Below are positions 1-6,353 of a stretch of DNA of 6,353 nt, piece after piece. Origin of the DNA: Victivallaceae bacterium (lineage in GTDB: Bacteria > Verrucomicrobiota > Lentisphaeria > Victivallales > Victivallaceae); contig JAQUOK010000197.1 in assembly GCA_028717165.1 (NCBI GenBank), positions 1 to 6,353 of the forward strand, in the 5' to 3' direction. Each line of letters opens with the position of its first letter. Positions within the stretch are counted from its first letter, which is position 1. The notes below the pieces were generated by a model. That model had not been told where the DNA came from, did not search any database, and saw only the letters and a list, made by a program, of their open reading frames with translations. Position numbers and translations under genes: made by a program.

Positions 1-2
1 GC

Positions 3-66
<64 letters not shown>

Positions 67-90
67 TTCGATTTTATCAAAGTTTCTTTC

Positions 91-118
91 GTAACACTTA
101 ACACGTAGCACGTAACAC
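91..118. repeat. Four-copy 7-bp tandem repeat (GTAACAC)
   Basis: Four head-to-tail heptamers read GTAACAC, TTAACAC, GTAGCAC and GTAACAC, followed by GT. Copies 1 and 4 are identical, copy 2 differs at one base and copy 3 at one base. The repeat lies in non-coding DNA between the palindrome pair and the 3' end of the short CNNM gene. It could be a simple-sequence repeat prone to slippage or part of a larger dispersed intergenic element; no function can be read from it. Confidence 0.6.
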
Positions 119-234
119 GTTTATTTGGTTCCGGCTATGCTGGTTTGGGATGGTTCTGAATTTTATTGCATTTTCTTAACCCTTACCCCTCTTATCATTT
201 TCAATTTTCAAGTATCTTCGGCCCGCATTTATGA

Positions 235-1206
235 TCAGTTGAACAATTTATCCGAAACATCCTGCGGGGTGACAATTCCAAGGATTTCACCGTTTTCATC
301 ACGGACGGCCAGCATCCGGCAGTTATTTTTCTGCGCGACGGTAATGATATCCGGCAAAGGCCGGTTCGAATCGATGAAAAAAAGTTTTTTCATGCAGGCC
401 GTGACGATCAGCTTGTCCCAGGTTGTCTCGTTCGTCGAAAAGATCGCATCGTATATGCTGAATATCCCGATCCAGGCGCCGCGCTTTGATCTGATCGGCA
501 GCAGCGAAACATCATGTTTGCGGCACAGGGCGGCGGCTTCGCTGATTGTCGCAGTGACGGCAACGTGAACGACTTCATCGAAAGGATTTACTATGTCCTT
601 CACCTGAAACCGGTGAAATTTCAGCGAACGGTCCAGAATATCGGCCGCCTCGGAATCGATAATTCCGGCATTTTCACTGTCCCGGATCAAATAACGGAAA
701 TCGTCGCGCATCAGCCAGACCGGCTGAGAATCGCGCTTGTCCCGGTCAAGCAGTTTTATGGCGGCGCCCGTAAGCATCGCTATCAGTTTCGAGACCGGAT
801 AGAGAATTATCAGCATTACGATCAAGAGCGGCGCGAATAATGAACAGCGTCTTGCGGGAGCCTGCCGGAACCAGTTTTTGGGAATTATTTCCGGGAAGAG
901 CAGGAAAACCGGCAATATCAGCGTAACCGTCCAGGAGCAGAAGCTTTCCGGCATTCCGGCTTCCAGCGCCACGTGTTTCGCCAGGATCCCGGCGCACACC
1001 GTACAGATATTCGTTCCGACCAGCATGGTCGCCAGCATCAGGGCCGGCCGGTTTAAAATATACTGGACTATCGCAGCCCGTCTGCTGCCGTTCCTCGCCA
1101 AAGTGGCAATTCGCGGTTTCTGGCAGGAAATAAGGCCGATTTCACAGCCGCAGAAAAACGCCATCAGCAAAATGCTTATGATAAGCGCGACTACATAGAA
1201 AGTCAT
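235..1206 (-). CDS. Short CNNM/DUF21 membrane protein with CBS domains
   Basis: This 323-residue inner-membrane protein belongs to the CNNM/CorC (DUF21) superfamily, linked to Mg2+/Co2+ efflux. Hydrophobic segments lie near residues 4-25, 55-78, 91-108 and 122-150. Family hallmarks are GCEIGLIS (20-27), matching the usual GxETAxxS, and FPEIIPK (104-110), matching GExxPK with Gly replaced by Pro and the Glu kept. A GIIDSEAADIL segment (181-191) leads into a CBS pair, about 204-258 and 268-322; the second ends GEILGIVTPQDV (306-317). The C-terminal CorC_HlyC domain of its neighbour is absent. The chosen ATG overlaps the upstream stop codon as ATGA and has a strong GGAGG ribosome site, so translation is probably coupled. 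The membrane half is unusually rich in cysteine (19, 21, 28, 68, 71, 90, 121). Family assignment is firm; the transported ion and real activity are inferred. Confidence 0.88.
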   Translation of the reverse strand: MTFYVVALIISILLMAFFCGCEIGLISCQKPRIATLARNGSRRAAIVQYILNRPALMLATMLVGTNICTVCAGILAKHVALEAGMPESFCSWTVTLILPVFLLFPEIIPKNWFRQAPARRCSLFAPLLIVMLIILYPVSKLIAMLTGAAIKLLDRDKRDSQPVWLMRDDFRYLIRDSENAGIIDSEAADILDRSLKFHRFQVKDIVNPFDEVVHVAVTATISEAAALCRKHDVSLLPIRSKRGAWIGIFSIYDAIFSTNETTWDKLIVTACMKKLFFIDSNRPLPDIITVAQKNNCRMLAVRDENGEILGIVTPQDVSDKLFN

Positions 1207-2477
1207 TCGCGTTCCTCCTCTGCGGGTTTTTCAAGTTCAACTTCCGTGACGACGCAGTGAGACAGTTTTTTGACGGTCAGCCTGACGTCGTCTATTTCGA
1301 TATGGTCACCGACATTCGGCAAACGCCCGAGAACTTCTCCGAACAGCCCGTTCAAGCCGTTTGACTCATATTGTTCCGGTATCCTGACGGCAAAGGCTTC
1401 CTCCAATTCGAACAGAGGGATCATTCCGGTAATTTTCCAGATCCGGCTTCCGGTCTGTTCAAGACTGTATTCAGCTTTGTCGTATATGGTTTCAACTTCC
1501 CCGATAAGCTGGTTATAAATATCCTTGATGCTGATCATTCCGACCGAGCGGCCGTATTCGTCAACCACCAGCGCCGCCGGCGCCTTTTCCTTTTTAAGGG
1601 TTTCCAGAACCCGGGTGAGGCTGATATTGGCCGGAACCAGCACCGCCGGGAAAGTACTGTGTTTTTTCCAGTCATGGCGTTCCTCCGGGGGCATCAGGAA
1701 GAAATCCCTGGCGGAAAGCAGCAGCTCGGCGTCATCGATGTCCCTGGTAATAACCGGGTAAAATTCCTGTTTTTTCTCCTTGATGCGTTCGGCTATCGCC
1801 GGCGGCGGAGTGTTTCCCCGGATCGGAGCGAGGTTTACCCGGGCGGTCATGAGTTCCTCCGCAATAAGCCGCCGCAGTTCAAATACTGATTCGAGCAGTT
1901 TCTGTTCAGGCAGGGTAAAGGCGCCCGCCGCCACCGACATCTCGATATATGACGAATATTCCTCCGAATTCAGCGCCTGCGGCTTGCTGCGCCCCATCCG
2001 GTCCAGGATCACCATGAAAAATTTATCCATCGTCCAGATCAGCGGAAACAGGAAACGGCGCAGATAAAGCGCCGGAACCGCAATCGCGTCCGCGATCCGG
2101 TGGCTGTAAAGCAACGCGACGGTTTTCGGCGCCACTTCTCCGAAAAGCAGCAGGACGAGCACGGCAAAAACAATGGTGATAATCTGCTCATAGACCGGAT
2201 TGATGTTCAAACAGCGGTGGAAAAGGGTATCACTGGTCAAGGCCAGAGCGGTGTTGACCAGCATATTGCAGAAGATCAGGGTAATCAGCGTATAACTGTA
2301 AGAATTCAGGAGTTTATATATTGCGCGGCGACGGCGTTCCGGGGAGTCTTTATAACTGAGCAGACGGGCGCGGCTGAGAGAAAACAAAGCCGTTTCCGAA
2401 CCGGAGAACCATGCGGAAAGACTCAGGAAAACAAGCAGCAGGATTATCAGAATAAAAACATTGCCGAATATTTCCAT
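1203..2477 (-). CDS. CNNM/CorC (HlyC/TlyC-type) cation efflux family protein
   Basis: This 424-residue inner-membrane protein has the complete family layout. The DUF21/CNNM membrane domain has hydrophobic segments near 7-31, 60-82, 97-120 and 131-157. Motifs are SGSETALFSLSRARL (25-39) and GEVAPK (113-118). A CBS pair spans about 207-263 and 273-330. Its first repeat opens MTARVNL (210-216), where most relatives have MTPR; its second holds DEYGRSVGMISIKDI (306-320). A CorC_HlyC domain follows at about 340-415. Relatives act in Mg2+/Co2+ efflux and CBS pairs often bind adenine nucleotides; the old 'hemolysin' label is not evidence of toxicity. An in-frame TAG two codons upstream supports the ATG at 2477. 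The ribosome site is modest (AGAGGG, 12 bases away). It is first in a two-gene leftward operon and probably works with the downstream paralogue. Family is certain; ion specificity is not visible. Confidence 0.93.
   Translation of the reverse strand: MEIFGNVFILIILLLVFLSLSAWFSGSETALFSLSRARLLSYKDSPERRRRAIYKLLNSYSYTLITLIFCNMLVNTALALTSDTLFHRCLNINPVYEQIITIVFAVLVLLLFGEVAPKTVALLYSHRIADAIAVPALYLRRFLFPLIWTMDKFFMVILDRMGRSKPQALNSEEYSSYIEMSVAAGAFTLPEQKLLESVFELRRLIAEELMTARVNLAPIRGNTPPPAIAERIKEKKQEFYPVITRDIDDAELLLSARDFFLMPPEERHDWKKHSTFPAVLVPANISLTRVLETLKKEKAPAALVVDEYGRSVGMISIKDIYNQLIGEVETIYDKAEYSLEQTGSRIWKITGMIPLFELEEAFAVRIPEQYESNGLNGLFGEVLGRLPNVGDHIEIDDVRLTVKKLSHCVVTEVELEKPAEEERE
1214..1218 (-). promoter_or_regulatory. 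Ribosome binding site for the short CNNM gene
   Basis: On the minus strand this reads GGAGG, within GAGGAGGAA, seven bases before the ATG at 1206-1204. It lies inside the glutamate-rich tail codons of the upstream gene. It supports the overlapping start and suggests that ribosomes finishing the upstream gene re-initiate here. Confidence 0.75.
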
Positions 2478-2615
2478 ACGCTAGCAGTGCCCTCTGAATT
2501 TGAGCGTAACGGAAACAACTGAACAGATCTCAGCCCGGCGCTTCCCCGAAGGGTCAGGGTCCTCTTTGTCATTTTCGAACATAAAGCGTAAACCATACTC
2601 CTTTATTCGTCGTTA

Positions 2616-2670
2616 GAATTACGTATAATATATGCGCGTAAAAATAAAATTGCAAAAAAGATCGTAATTC
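2616..2670. repeat. 8-bp inverted repeat bracketing the CNNM promoter
   Basis: GAATTACG (2616-2623) and CGTAATTC (2663-2670) are perfect reverse complements separated by 39 bases. The arms lie just outside the candidate -10 and -35 elements, so the promoter sits between them. Arm centres are 47 bp apart, about four and a half helical turns. This could be a pair of regulator half-sites; chance cannot be excluded in AT-rich DNA. Confidence 0.4.
2627..2655 (-). promoter_or_regulatory. Candidate sigma70 promoter for the CNNM operon
   Basis: On the minus strand a -35-like TTGCAA (2655-2650) is followed, after exactly 17 bases, by a -10-like TATATT (2632-2627). Transcription would begin near 2620, giving a leader of about 140 bases before the ATG at 2477. 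The A/T-rich spacer and surroundings support it. It is assigned from consensus matching only. Confidence 0.5.
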
Positions 2671-2825
2671 ACCGGCAAAACCGTCCTTCCGCCGCGCCGT
2701 GCTCAAAAGCATTTATTTTCTTACAAGTTATTAACGGCAAGAACATTATGGCCGCGCTCCGCCGCCTTGGTTCCGGCCGCTTTAATCCTGCTTGCAAACG
2801 AGTTTCAAAATATTTACAAAAAAAC

Positions 2826-2854
2826 TTGAAATTAATGGAACTAATCAGTATTGT
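2826..2854 (+). promoter_or_regulatory. Candidate sigma70 promoter for the ATPase operon
   Basis: TTGAAA (2826-2831, one mismatch to TTGACA) is followed, after exactly 17 bases, by TATTGT (2849-2854, four of six matches to TATAAT). Transcription would begin near 2861, leaving a leader of about 60 bases before the TTG at 2923. This is the best-spaced match close to the gene, but the -10 element is weak, which would fit a regulated promoter. Confidence 0.42.
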
Positions 2855-2870
2855 GATAGTTGCCTGATTA
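2842..2870. repeat. 7-bp inverted repeat over the ATPase promoter -10
   Basis: TAATCAG (2842-2848) and CTGATTA (2864-2870) are perfect reverse complements with a 15-base spacer that contains the candidate -10 element and start point. The arm centres are 22 bp apart, two helical turns, the spacing expected for a dimeric regulator on one DNA face. It may be an operator, or an RNA/DNA hairpin, or chance. Confidence 0.4.
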
Positions 2871-2908
2871 CGCTGGATCAGCGAGTGAAAAACTTAAAAT
2901 TTCCACAT

Positions 2909-2913
2909 AGGGA
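2909..2913 (+). promoter_or_regulatory. Ribosome binding site deciding a TTG start
   Basis: AGGGA ends nine bases before the TTG at 2923. An in-frame TAG at 2908-2910 rules out any start further upstream, and the next in-frame ATG (2971) would remove the first helix of the N-terminal domain. TTG at 2923 is therefore the best start. Confidence 0.6.
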
Positions 2914-2922
2914 ACGAAGATT

Positions 2923-4641
2923 TTGGCAAGGGACAGTGATTACATTCTGGAGCTCCTTAAAGAATACGGTATGATTACCGACGAGCAGGTGAGCAAAGGC
3001 TGGGAGGAAGTCCAGGCCAGCAAAGGGAAACTGGATATTATCGACGCCCTGAAAGTGCTTGGCTTTGTTGAAGAGGAACAGTTGCTCTCCCTGCTGGCGA
3101 GCCAATACGGAATGGAAGTCGTTGATTTGTCGACCTACGTATTTCCCGAGGAAGTTCTTTCCGCTTTAACTCCCGATATCGTTACCAATTACCAGATTGT
3201 CCCGGTTATGAAACATGACAACGTGATTACCGTGGCGATCAGCGACCCCAGCGATGTCGAAACTATCGATTCGCTCCGTTACCTGCTGGGTTGTGATGTT
3301 GACGCTGTCGCCGCCCCCATGGAACAAATACAAAAAGTCATTGCCGAACATTATGCGAGCGCCAGCGACAGCGTGGAACACTATATTGACGAACTGGCCG
3401 AGGATGAAGCCGCTTCCGCTCAGATGCTTGCCGGAGCCCTTGGCGACGCCAGCGAAAACTATGCCGAAGACGATACCCCGATCGTAAAACTCGTTTCCCT
3501 CCTCATCATCGACGCCTATAAAATGCGGGCCAGCGATATTCATCTTGAACCGCTCGAAAAACGCTACCGGGTACGCTACCGGATCGACGGCATACTCATC
3601 GAACAGGAAGCTCCGCCGAAATATCTCCAGGCCAACCTGACTTCGCGCCTCAAGATCATGTCCAGACTCGACATTACGGAAAAACGCATACCGCAGGACG
3701 GACGTATCCAGTTGAAAATGGGCGACGTCGATATTGACTTGCGTGTTTCGACAATTCCGACCACCCACGGCGAAAGTATCGTCATGCGTATCCTGGACAA
3801 ATCGAGTATCCAGCTGGATATTCCGAAGCTGGGATTTCTGGCGGACGACATGAAACTGATCAATCATATTATTTCCCTGCCGGACGGCATTTTCCTGGTA
3901 ACCGGCCCCACCGGTTCAGGGAAAACGACTTCCCTGTACGCCTTTCTGAACACTATCAATCTGCCCACCCGCAAACTTATCACGGTCGAGGATCCGATTG
4001 AATATCAGCTTGCCGGGATCAACCAGGTTCAGGTGGCGCGCGAAATAAATATGACATTTTCAGCGGCTCTCCGCGCGATGCTGCGCCAGGCGCCGAATAT
4101 AATAATGGTCGGTGAAATCCGTGACCTGGAAACCGCGGAAATTGCGATCAACGCGGCGCTTACCGGGCACCTGGTTTTCAGTACGCTGCATACCAATGAC
4201 GCTCCCGGCGCCATCACCCGTCTGATTGATATGGGCGTGAAAAACTTCCTGGTAGCCTCCGGGGTGAGGGCGATTATGGCTCAGCGCCTGCTCCGGCGCA
4301 ACTGCAACGAATGCAGGGAAGAAGTTGAACCGACCCCGGCGGAATGCCGTCTGCTTAACATCAAGGAAGACTATCTGGCGAACCATAAGTTCTATAAAGG
4401 CAAAGGGTGTCCGCGCTGTAACGGCACCGGTTATAAAGGCCGTATCGGGATTTACGAAATATTCCTGGTAACTCCCGATATCGGCGAACTCATTTTCAAT
4501 AACGAACCGAGTGCCGTCATCAGGGAGCGGGCGCGGGCCAACGGCATGCGCTCTCTTCGTGACGACGCCATGCGCAAAGCGGAAGCGGGCATATCAAGTA
4601 TCGAAGAAGTAATCCGTCTCACCCTGATGGATGCGCAATAA
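2923..4641 (+). CDS. gspE: GspE/PilB-family assembly ATPase, first of tandem pair
   Basis: This 572-residue cytoplasmic motor ATPase powers assembly of type IV pili or a type II secretion pseudopilus; as a hexamer it drives the inner-membrane platform protein. An MshEN-like N1 domain (about 7-140) is followed by an acidic linker (about 145-185). The N2 domain opens with ASDIHLEP (203-210). The RecA-like core has Walker A GPTGSGKTT (328-336), an Asp box around E356-D357, Walker B NIIMVGEIRD (392-401, catalytic Glu398) and a His box with His416 and His423. A zinc-type tetracysteine is formed by CNEC (461-464) and CPRC (496-499), typical of GspE/PilB and absent from PilT. Length is normal. It starts at TTG, forced by an upstream in-frame stop. 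A second paralogue follows after 41 bases with no terminator between, so they are probably co-transcribed. Whether it serves a pilus or T2SS cannot be decided without the neighbouring F, G and pilin genes. Confidence 0.95.
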   Translation: MARDSDYILELLKEYGMITDEQVSKGWEEVQASKGKLDIIDALKVLGFVEEEQLLSLLASQYGMEVVDLSTYVFPEEVLSALTPDIVTNYQIVPVMKHDNVITVAISDPSDVETIDSLRYLLGCDVDAVAAPMEQIQKVIAEHYASASDSVEHYIDELAEDEAASAQMLAGALGDASENYAEDDTPIVKLVSLLIIDAYKMRASDIHLEPLEKRYRVRYRIDGILIEQEAPPKYLQANLTSRLKIMSRLDITEKRIPQDGRIQLKMGDVDIDLRVSTIPTTHGESIVMRILDKSSIQLDIPKLGFLADDMKLINHIISLPDGIFLVTGPTGSGKTTSLYAFLNTINLPTRKLITVEDPIEYQLAGINQVQVAREINMTFSAALRAMLRQAPNIIMVGEIRDLETAEIAINAALTGHLVFSTLHTNDAPGAITRLIDMGVKNFLVASGVRAIMAQRLLRRNCNECREEVEPTPAECRLLNIKEDYLANHKFYKGKGCPRCNGTGYKGRIGIYEIFLVTPDIGELIFNNEPSAVIRERARANGMRSLRDDAMRKAEAGISSIEEVIRLTLMDAQ

Positions 4642-4682
4642 AATATTAACAACGAACAGCCAGGAAAGGAAAGTTAAATAAG

Positions 4683-6353
4683 ATGCTGGATGCTGAAGGC
4701 CAGGCCCTGAAAGATATACTTCTGACGGAAGGGATCTGTACTCCCGAACAGATTCAGGATTCTGAAGACGAACACGAACGTACCGGTACGTCGTTCCGTG
4801 AGGTTATTATCAATTACGGTTTTTTGACGGAACAGGAAATCCTTGAGCACTTCGCCAGCAGCCTCGGTACCGAGATATACGATTTCAGGCACGAAGACAT
4901 CCCGCAGGATGTTATAAAAATGATTGATCCGGAAACGGTTCGCGCTTACGGGGTGATTCCGGTGGCGCACGAAGGCAACAGTTTGAAAGTGGTCGCTAAA
5001 AACCCGATGAATTATCAGATCATTGAAGAACTGCAGTTCATTCTCGGAATGGAAATCAATGTGCTGGTGGCCGAACCGGACGCTATCGACACCGCCATTG
5101 AAAAATACTATCCGGTTACGGTCGCTTCCGTGCATGACGTTATTTCGGAAATGACGGCCGGCGATGAGGAACAGGACTACAGTGACGTCGAAGAACTGGA
5201 AAATGCCGCCAACGAGGCTCCGATTGTCCGTTTCGTGGAAGTAATCCTTTATCAGGCGATAAAAGACCAGGCAAGCGATATTCATTTCGAGCCTTTTGAA
5301 AATTCCTTCAGGATCCGCTACCGGGTTGACGGCACGCTCTATGAAATGCCGCCTCCGCCAAAAAGCCTTGCCGTGCCGGTAATAAGCCGCGTAAAGATCA
5401 TGAGCGGGTTGAACATCGCCGAGCGCCGGCTGCCCCAGGACGGCCGCATCCAGCTGAAAATCAGCGGCAAACCCATTGACCTGCGGGTTTCGACGCTTCC
5501 GACTTCTTACGGGGAATCGGTGGTGCTTCGTATCCTCGACCGTTCAGTGGTCAACCTCGACCTTGATGCGCTCGGCATGCCTAATGTCATACTGGACAAG
5601 CTGCGCGACATTATCCATATGCCGAACGGCATCCTGCTGGTTACCGGGCCGACCGGTTCCGGAAAAACCACCACTCTCTATTCCGCCCTGCAGGAAATAA
5701 ACACTATCGGAGAAAAATTCCTTACCGCCGAAGACCCGGTGGAATATGATATTGAAGGCATTATGCAGCTTCCCATCAACGATGCGTTCGGAATGACTTT
5801 CCACAAAGCGCTCCGGGCTTTCCTCCGACAGGACCCAGACCGTATAATGATCGGGGAAATCCGTGACCTGGAAACCGCCCAGATCGCTATTGAATCATCA
5901 CTTACCGGTCACTTCGTGTTCAGCACCCTGCATACGAACGACGCGGCCGGAACCATAACCCGTCTGGTGGATATGGGGGTTGAACCGTTCCTGCTTTGCT
6001 CTTCCATCGTCGGGGTGATCAGCCAGCGGCTCATCAGGAAAGTCTGCAAAAGCTGCCGTACGCCTTACGAACCTAAAGATGAGGAACTGGAAAATCTTGG
6101 AATTCCCAGGGAGGAGGTCGGTGACCGGAAATTTTATTACGGAAAAGGATGCCCGAATTGTAATAATACCGGTTACAAAGGCCGGAAAGCAATATCCGAA
6201 CTTCTGGTAATGTCTCCCGAATTAATGGAGCTGATCCTGAAAAACTCCCCCACCATAACCATTAAAAACAAAGCGTGTGAACAGGGAATGGCCACTATCC
6301 GCCAGGATGGCGTTAGCAGTATTTTAAATGGAGAAACAACCGTTGACGAAGTT
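4683..6353 (+). CDS. gspE: GspE/PilB-family assembly ATPase, second of pair (partial)
   Basis: The frame opens at ATG 4683 and stays open for 557 codons to the window edge; only a short C-terminal tail should be missing. An AGGAAAGGA purine run (4662-4670) is the ribosome site, and an in-frame TAA at 4647-4649 bounds the start. Domain order matches the upstream gene: MshEN-like N1 (about 8-142), acidic linker (150-178), N2 with ASDIHFEP (197-204), then the ATPase core. Walker A is GPTGSGKTT (322-330), the Asp box is near E350-D351, Walker B is RIMIGEIRD (387-395, Glu392), and His-box residues are His410 and His417. The zinc cysteines are 455, 458, 490 and 493. It also looks like an assembly motor, not a PilT retraction motor. 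The two proteins align over their whole length but have diverged widely, so the duplication is old. The longest shared DNA run noticed is 23 bases over the Walker B region. It may serve a second filament, or act with the first protein. Confidence 0.94.
   Translation, partial: MLDAEGQALKDILLTEGICTPEQIQDSEDEHERTGTSFREVIINYGFLTEQEILEHFASSLGTEIYDFRHEDIPQDVIKMIDPETVRAYGVIPVAHEGNSLKVVAKNPMNYQIIEELQFILGMEINVLVAEPDAIDTAIEKYYPVTVASVHDVISEMTAGDEEQDYSDVEELENAANEAPIVRFVEVILYQAIKDQASDIHFEPFENSFRIRYRVDGTLYEMPPPPKSLAVPVISRVKIMSGLNIAERRLPQDGRIQLKISGKPIDLRVSTLPTSYGESVVLRILDRSVVNLDLDALGMPNVILDKLRDIIHMPNGILLVTGPTGSGKTTTLYSALQEINTIGEKFLTAEDPVEYDIEGIMQLPINDAFGMTFHKALRAFLRQDPDRIMIGEIRDLETAQIAIESSLTGHFVFSTLHTNDAAGTITRLVDMGVEPFLLCSSIVGVISQRLIRKVCKSCRTPYEPKDEELENLGIPREEVGDRKFYYGKGCPNCNNTGYKGRKAISELLVMSPELMELILKNSPTITIKNKACEQGMATIRQDGVSSILNGETTVDEV

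Larger units (their letters stand above)
2478..2922. other. Divergent intergenic control region
   Basis: These 445 bases separate the leftward CNNM operon from the rightward ATPase operon. They hold a candidate promoter for each direction, inverted repeats at both, and AT-rich tracts near 2580-2670 and 2800-2910. A GC-rich patch at 2750-2778 contains a GGCCG/CGGCC inverted repeat (2750-2754 with 2774-2778), nested inside GCAAG/CTTGC (2737-2741 with 2791-2795); its meaning is unclear. No small gene with a plausible start, ribosome site and protein-like composition was found. Confidence 0.6.

Noticed and set aside
125..568. 147-codon plus-strand open frame starting in the left non-coding region.
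   Set aside because: Most of it lies antisense to the CNNM C-terminus, has no family-like motif and no good ribosome site; it is a shadow frame.
2490..2570. TPP-riboswitch-like words on the minus strand in the CNNM leader (CGGGG, then GGCTGAGA).
   Set aside because: The second conserved half of the thi-box (the ACCTGATCTGG-type and CCAGCGTAGGGA-type blocks) is absent, and the downstream genes are not thiamine-related.
2698..2722. Small hairpin TGCT-CAAA-AGCA followed by a T-rich run, terminator-like on the plus strand.
   Set aside because: The stem is only four to five weak pairs, the T-run is broken by A and C, and no gene ends before it on that strand.
125..2777. An 11-base word TTGGTTCCGGC occurring at 125-135 and 2767-2777.
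   Set aside because: A few 11-base matches are expected by chance in a window of this size, and the flanks do not match.
2792..2974. 60-codon plus-strand open frame across the ATPase start.
   Set aside because: It starts at TTG without a clear ribosome site, overlaps the promoter and the ATPase gene in another frame, and shows no recognisable protein features.
4674..5285. 203-codon minus-strand open frame opposite the second ATPase.
   Set aside because: The plus strand encodes an unmistakable GspE N-terminal region here; the antisense frame is explained by its codon composition.
4114..5878. A 23-base identical run shared by both ATPase genes (4114-4136 and 5856-5878), considered as gene conversion.
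   Set aside because: It encodes the strongly conserved EIRDLETA segment, and flanking codons differ freely; protein-level constraint explains it.

Overview
The window is about 6.35 kb of bacterial chromosome, near 50% GC. It holds two divergently arranged operon pieces: two leftward genes for CNNM/CorC-type (DUF21) membrane proteins, and two rightward genes for GspE/PilB-type secretion or pilus-assembly ATPases. No rRNA, tRNA, transposase, phage gene or CRISPR array was seen. Shine-Dalgarno-led starts, a TTG start, palindromic intergenic repeats and tandem GspE-type ATPases fit a Gram-negative bacterium. The overall look suggests the PVC group (Lentisphaerota, Kiritimatiellota or Verrucomicrobiota), but this is an impression, not something the window proves.

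Layout. Bases 1-234 are non-coding. They hold a pair of hairpin-forming palindromes sharing one core (3-54) and a 7-bp tandem repeat (91-118). Bases 235-2477, minus strand, hold a two-gene unit: a 424-residue DUF21-CBS-CBS-CorC_HlyC protein, then a shorter 323-residue DUF21-CBS paralogue, joined by an ATGA start/stop overlap. Bases 2478-2922 are a 445-bp divergent control region with one candidate sigma70-type promoter per direction, each associated with a perfect inverted repeat. Bases 2923-4641, plus strand, encode a complete GspE/PilB-type ATPase starting at TTG. After 41 bases, a second full-featured ATPase of the same family starts at 4683 and runs off the right edge at 6353 with its frame still open.

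How the genes work together. The leftward pair probably acts in the inner membrane in divalent-cation (Mg2+/Co2+) efflux or homeostasis, with the CBS domains as nucleotide-sensing regulators. The rightward pair are cytoplasmic hexameric motors that drive assembly of type IV pilus or type II secretion pseudopilus filaments. Both keep Walker A, Asp box, Walker B, His box and the tetracysteine zinc site, so neither looks like a PilT retraction motor or a dead copy. Nothing links the two operons functionally beyond a shared divergent intergenic region.

No clearly new biological system is visible. The most interesting signals are the covarying palindrome pair at the left edge, the tandem motors whose MshEN c-di-GMP motifs look eroded, the cysteine-rich short CNNM paralogue, and the inverted repeats at both divergent promoters.
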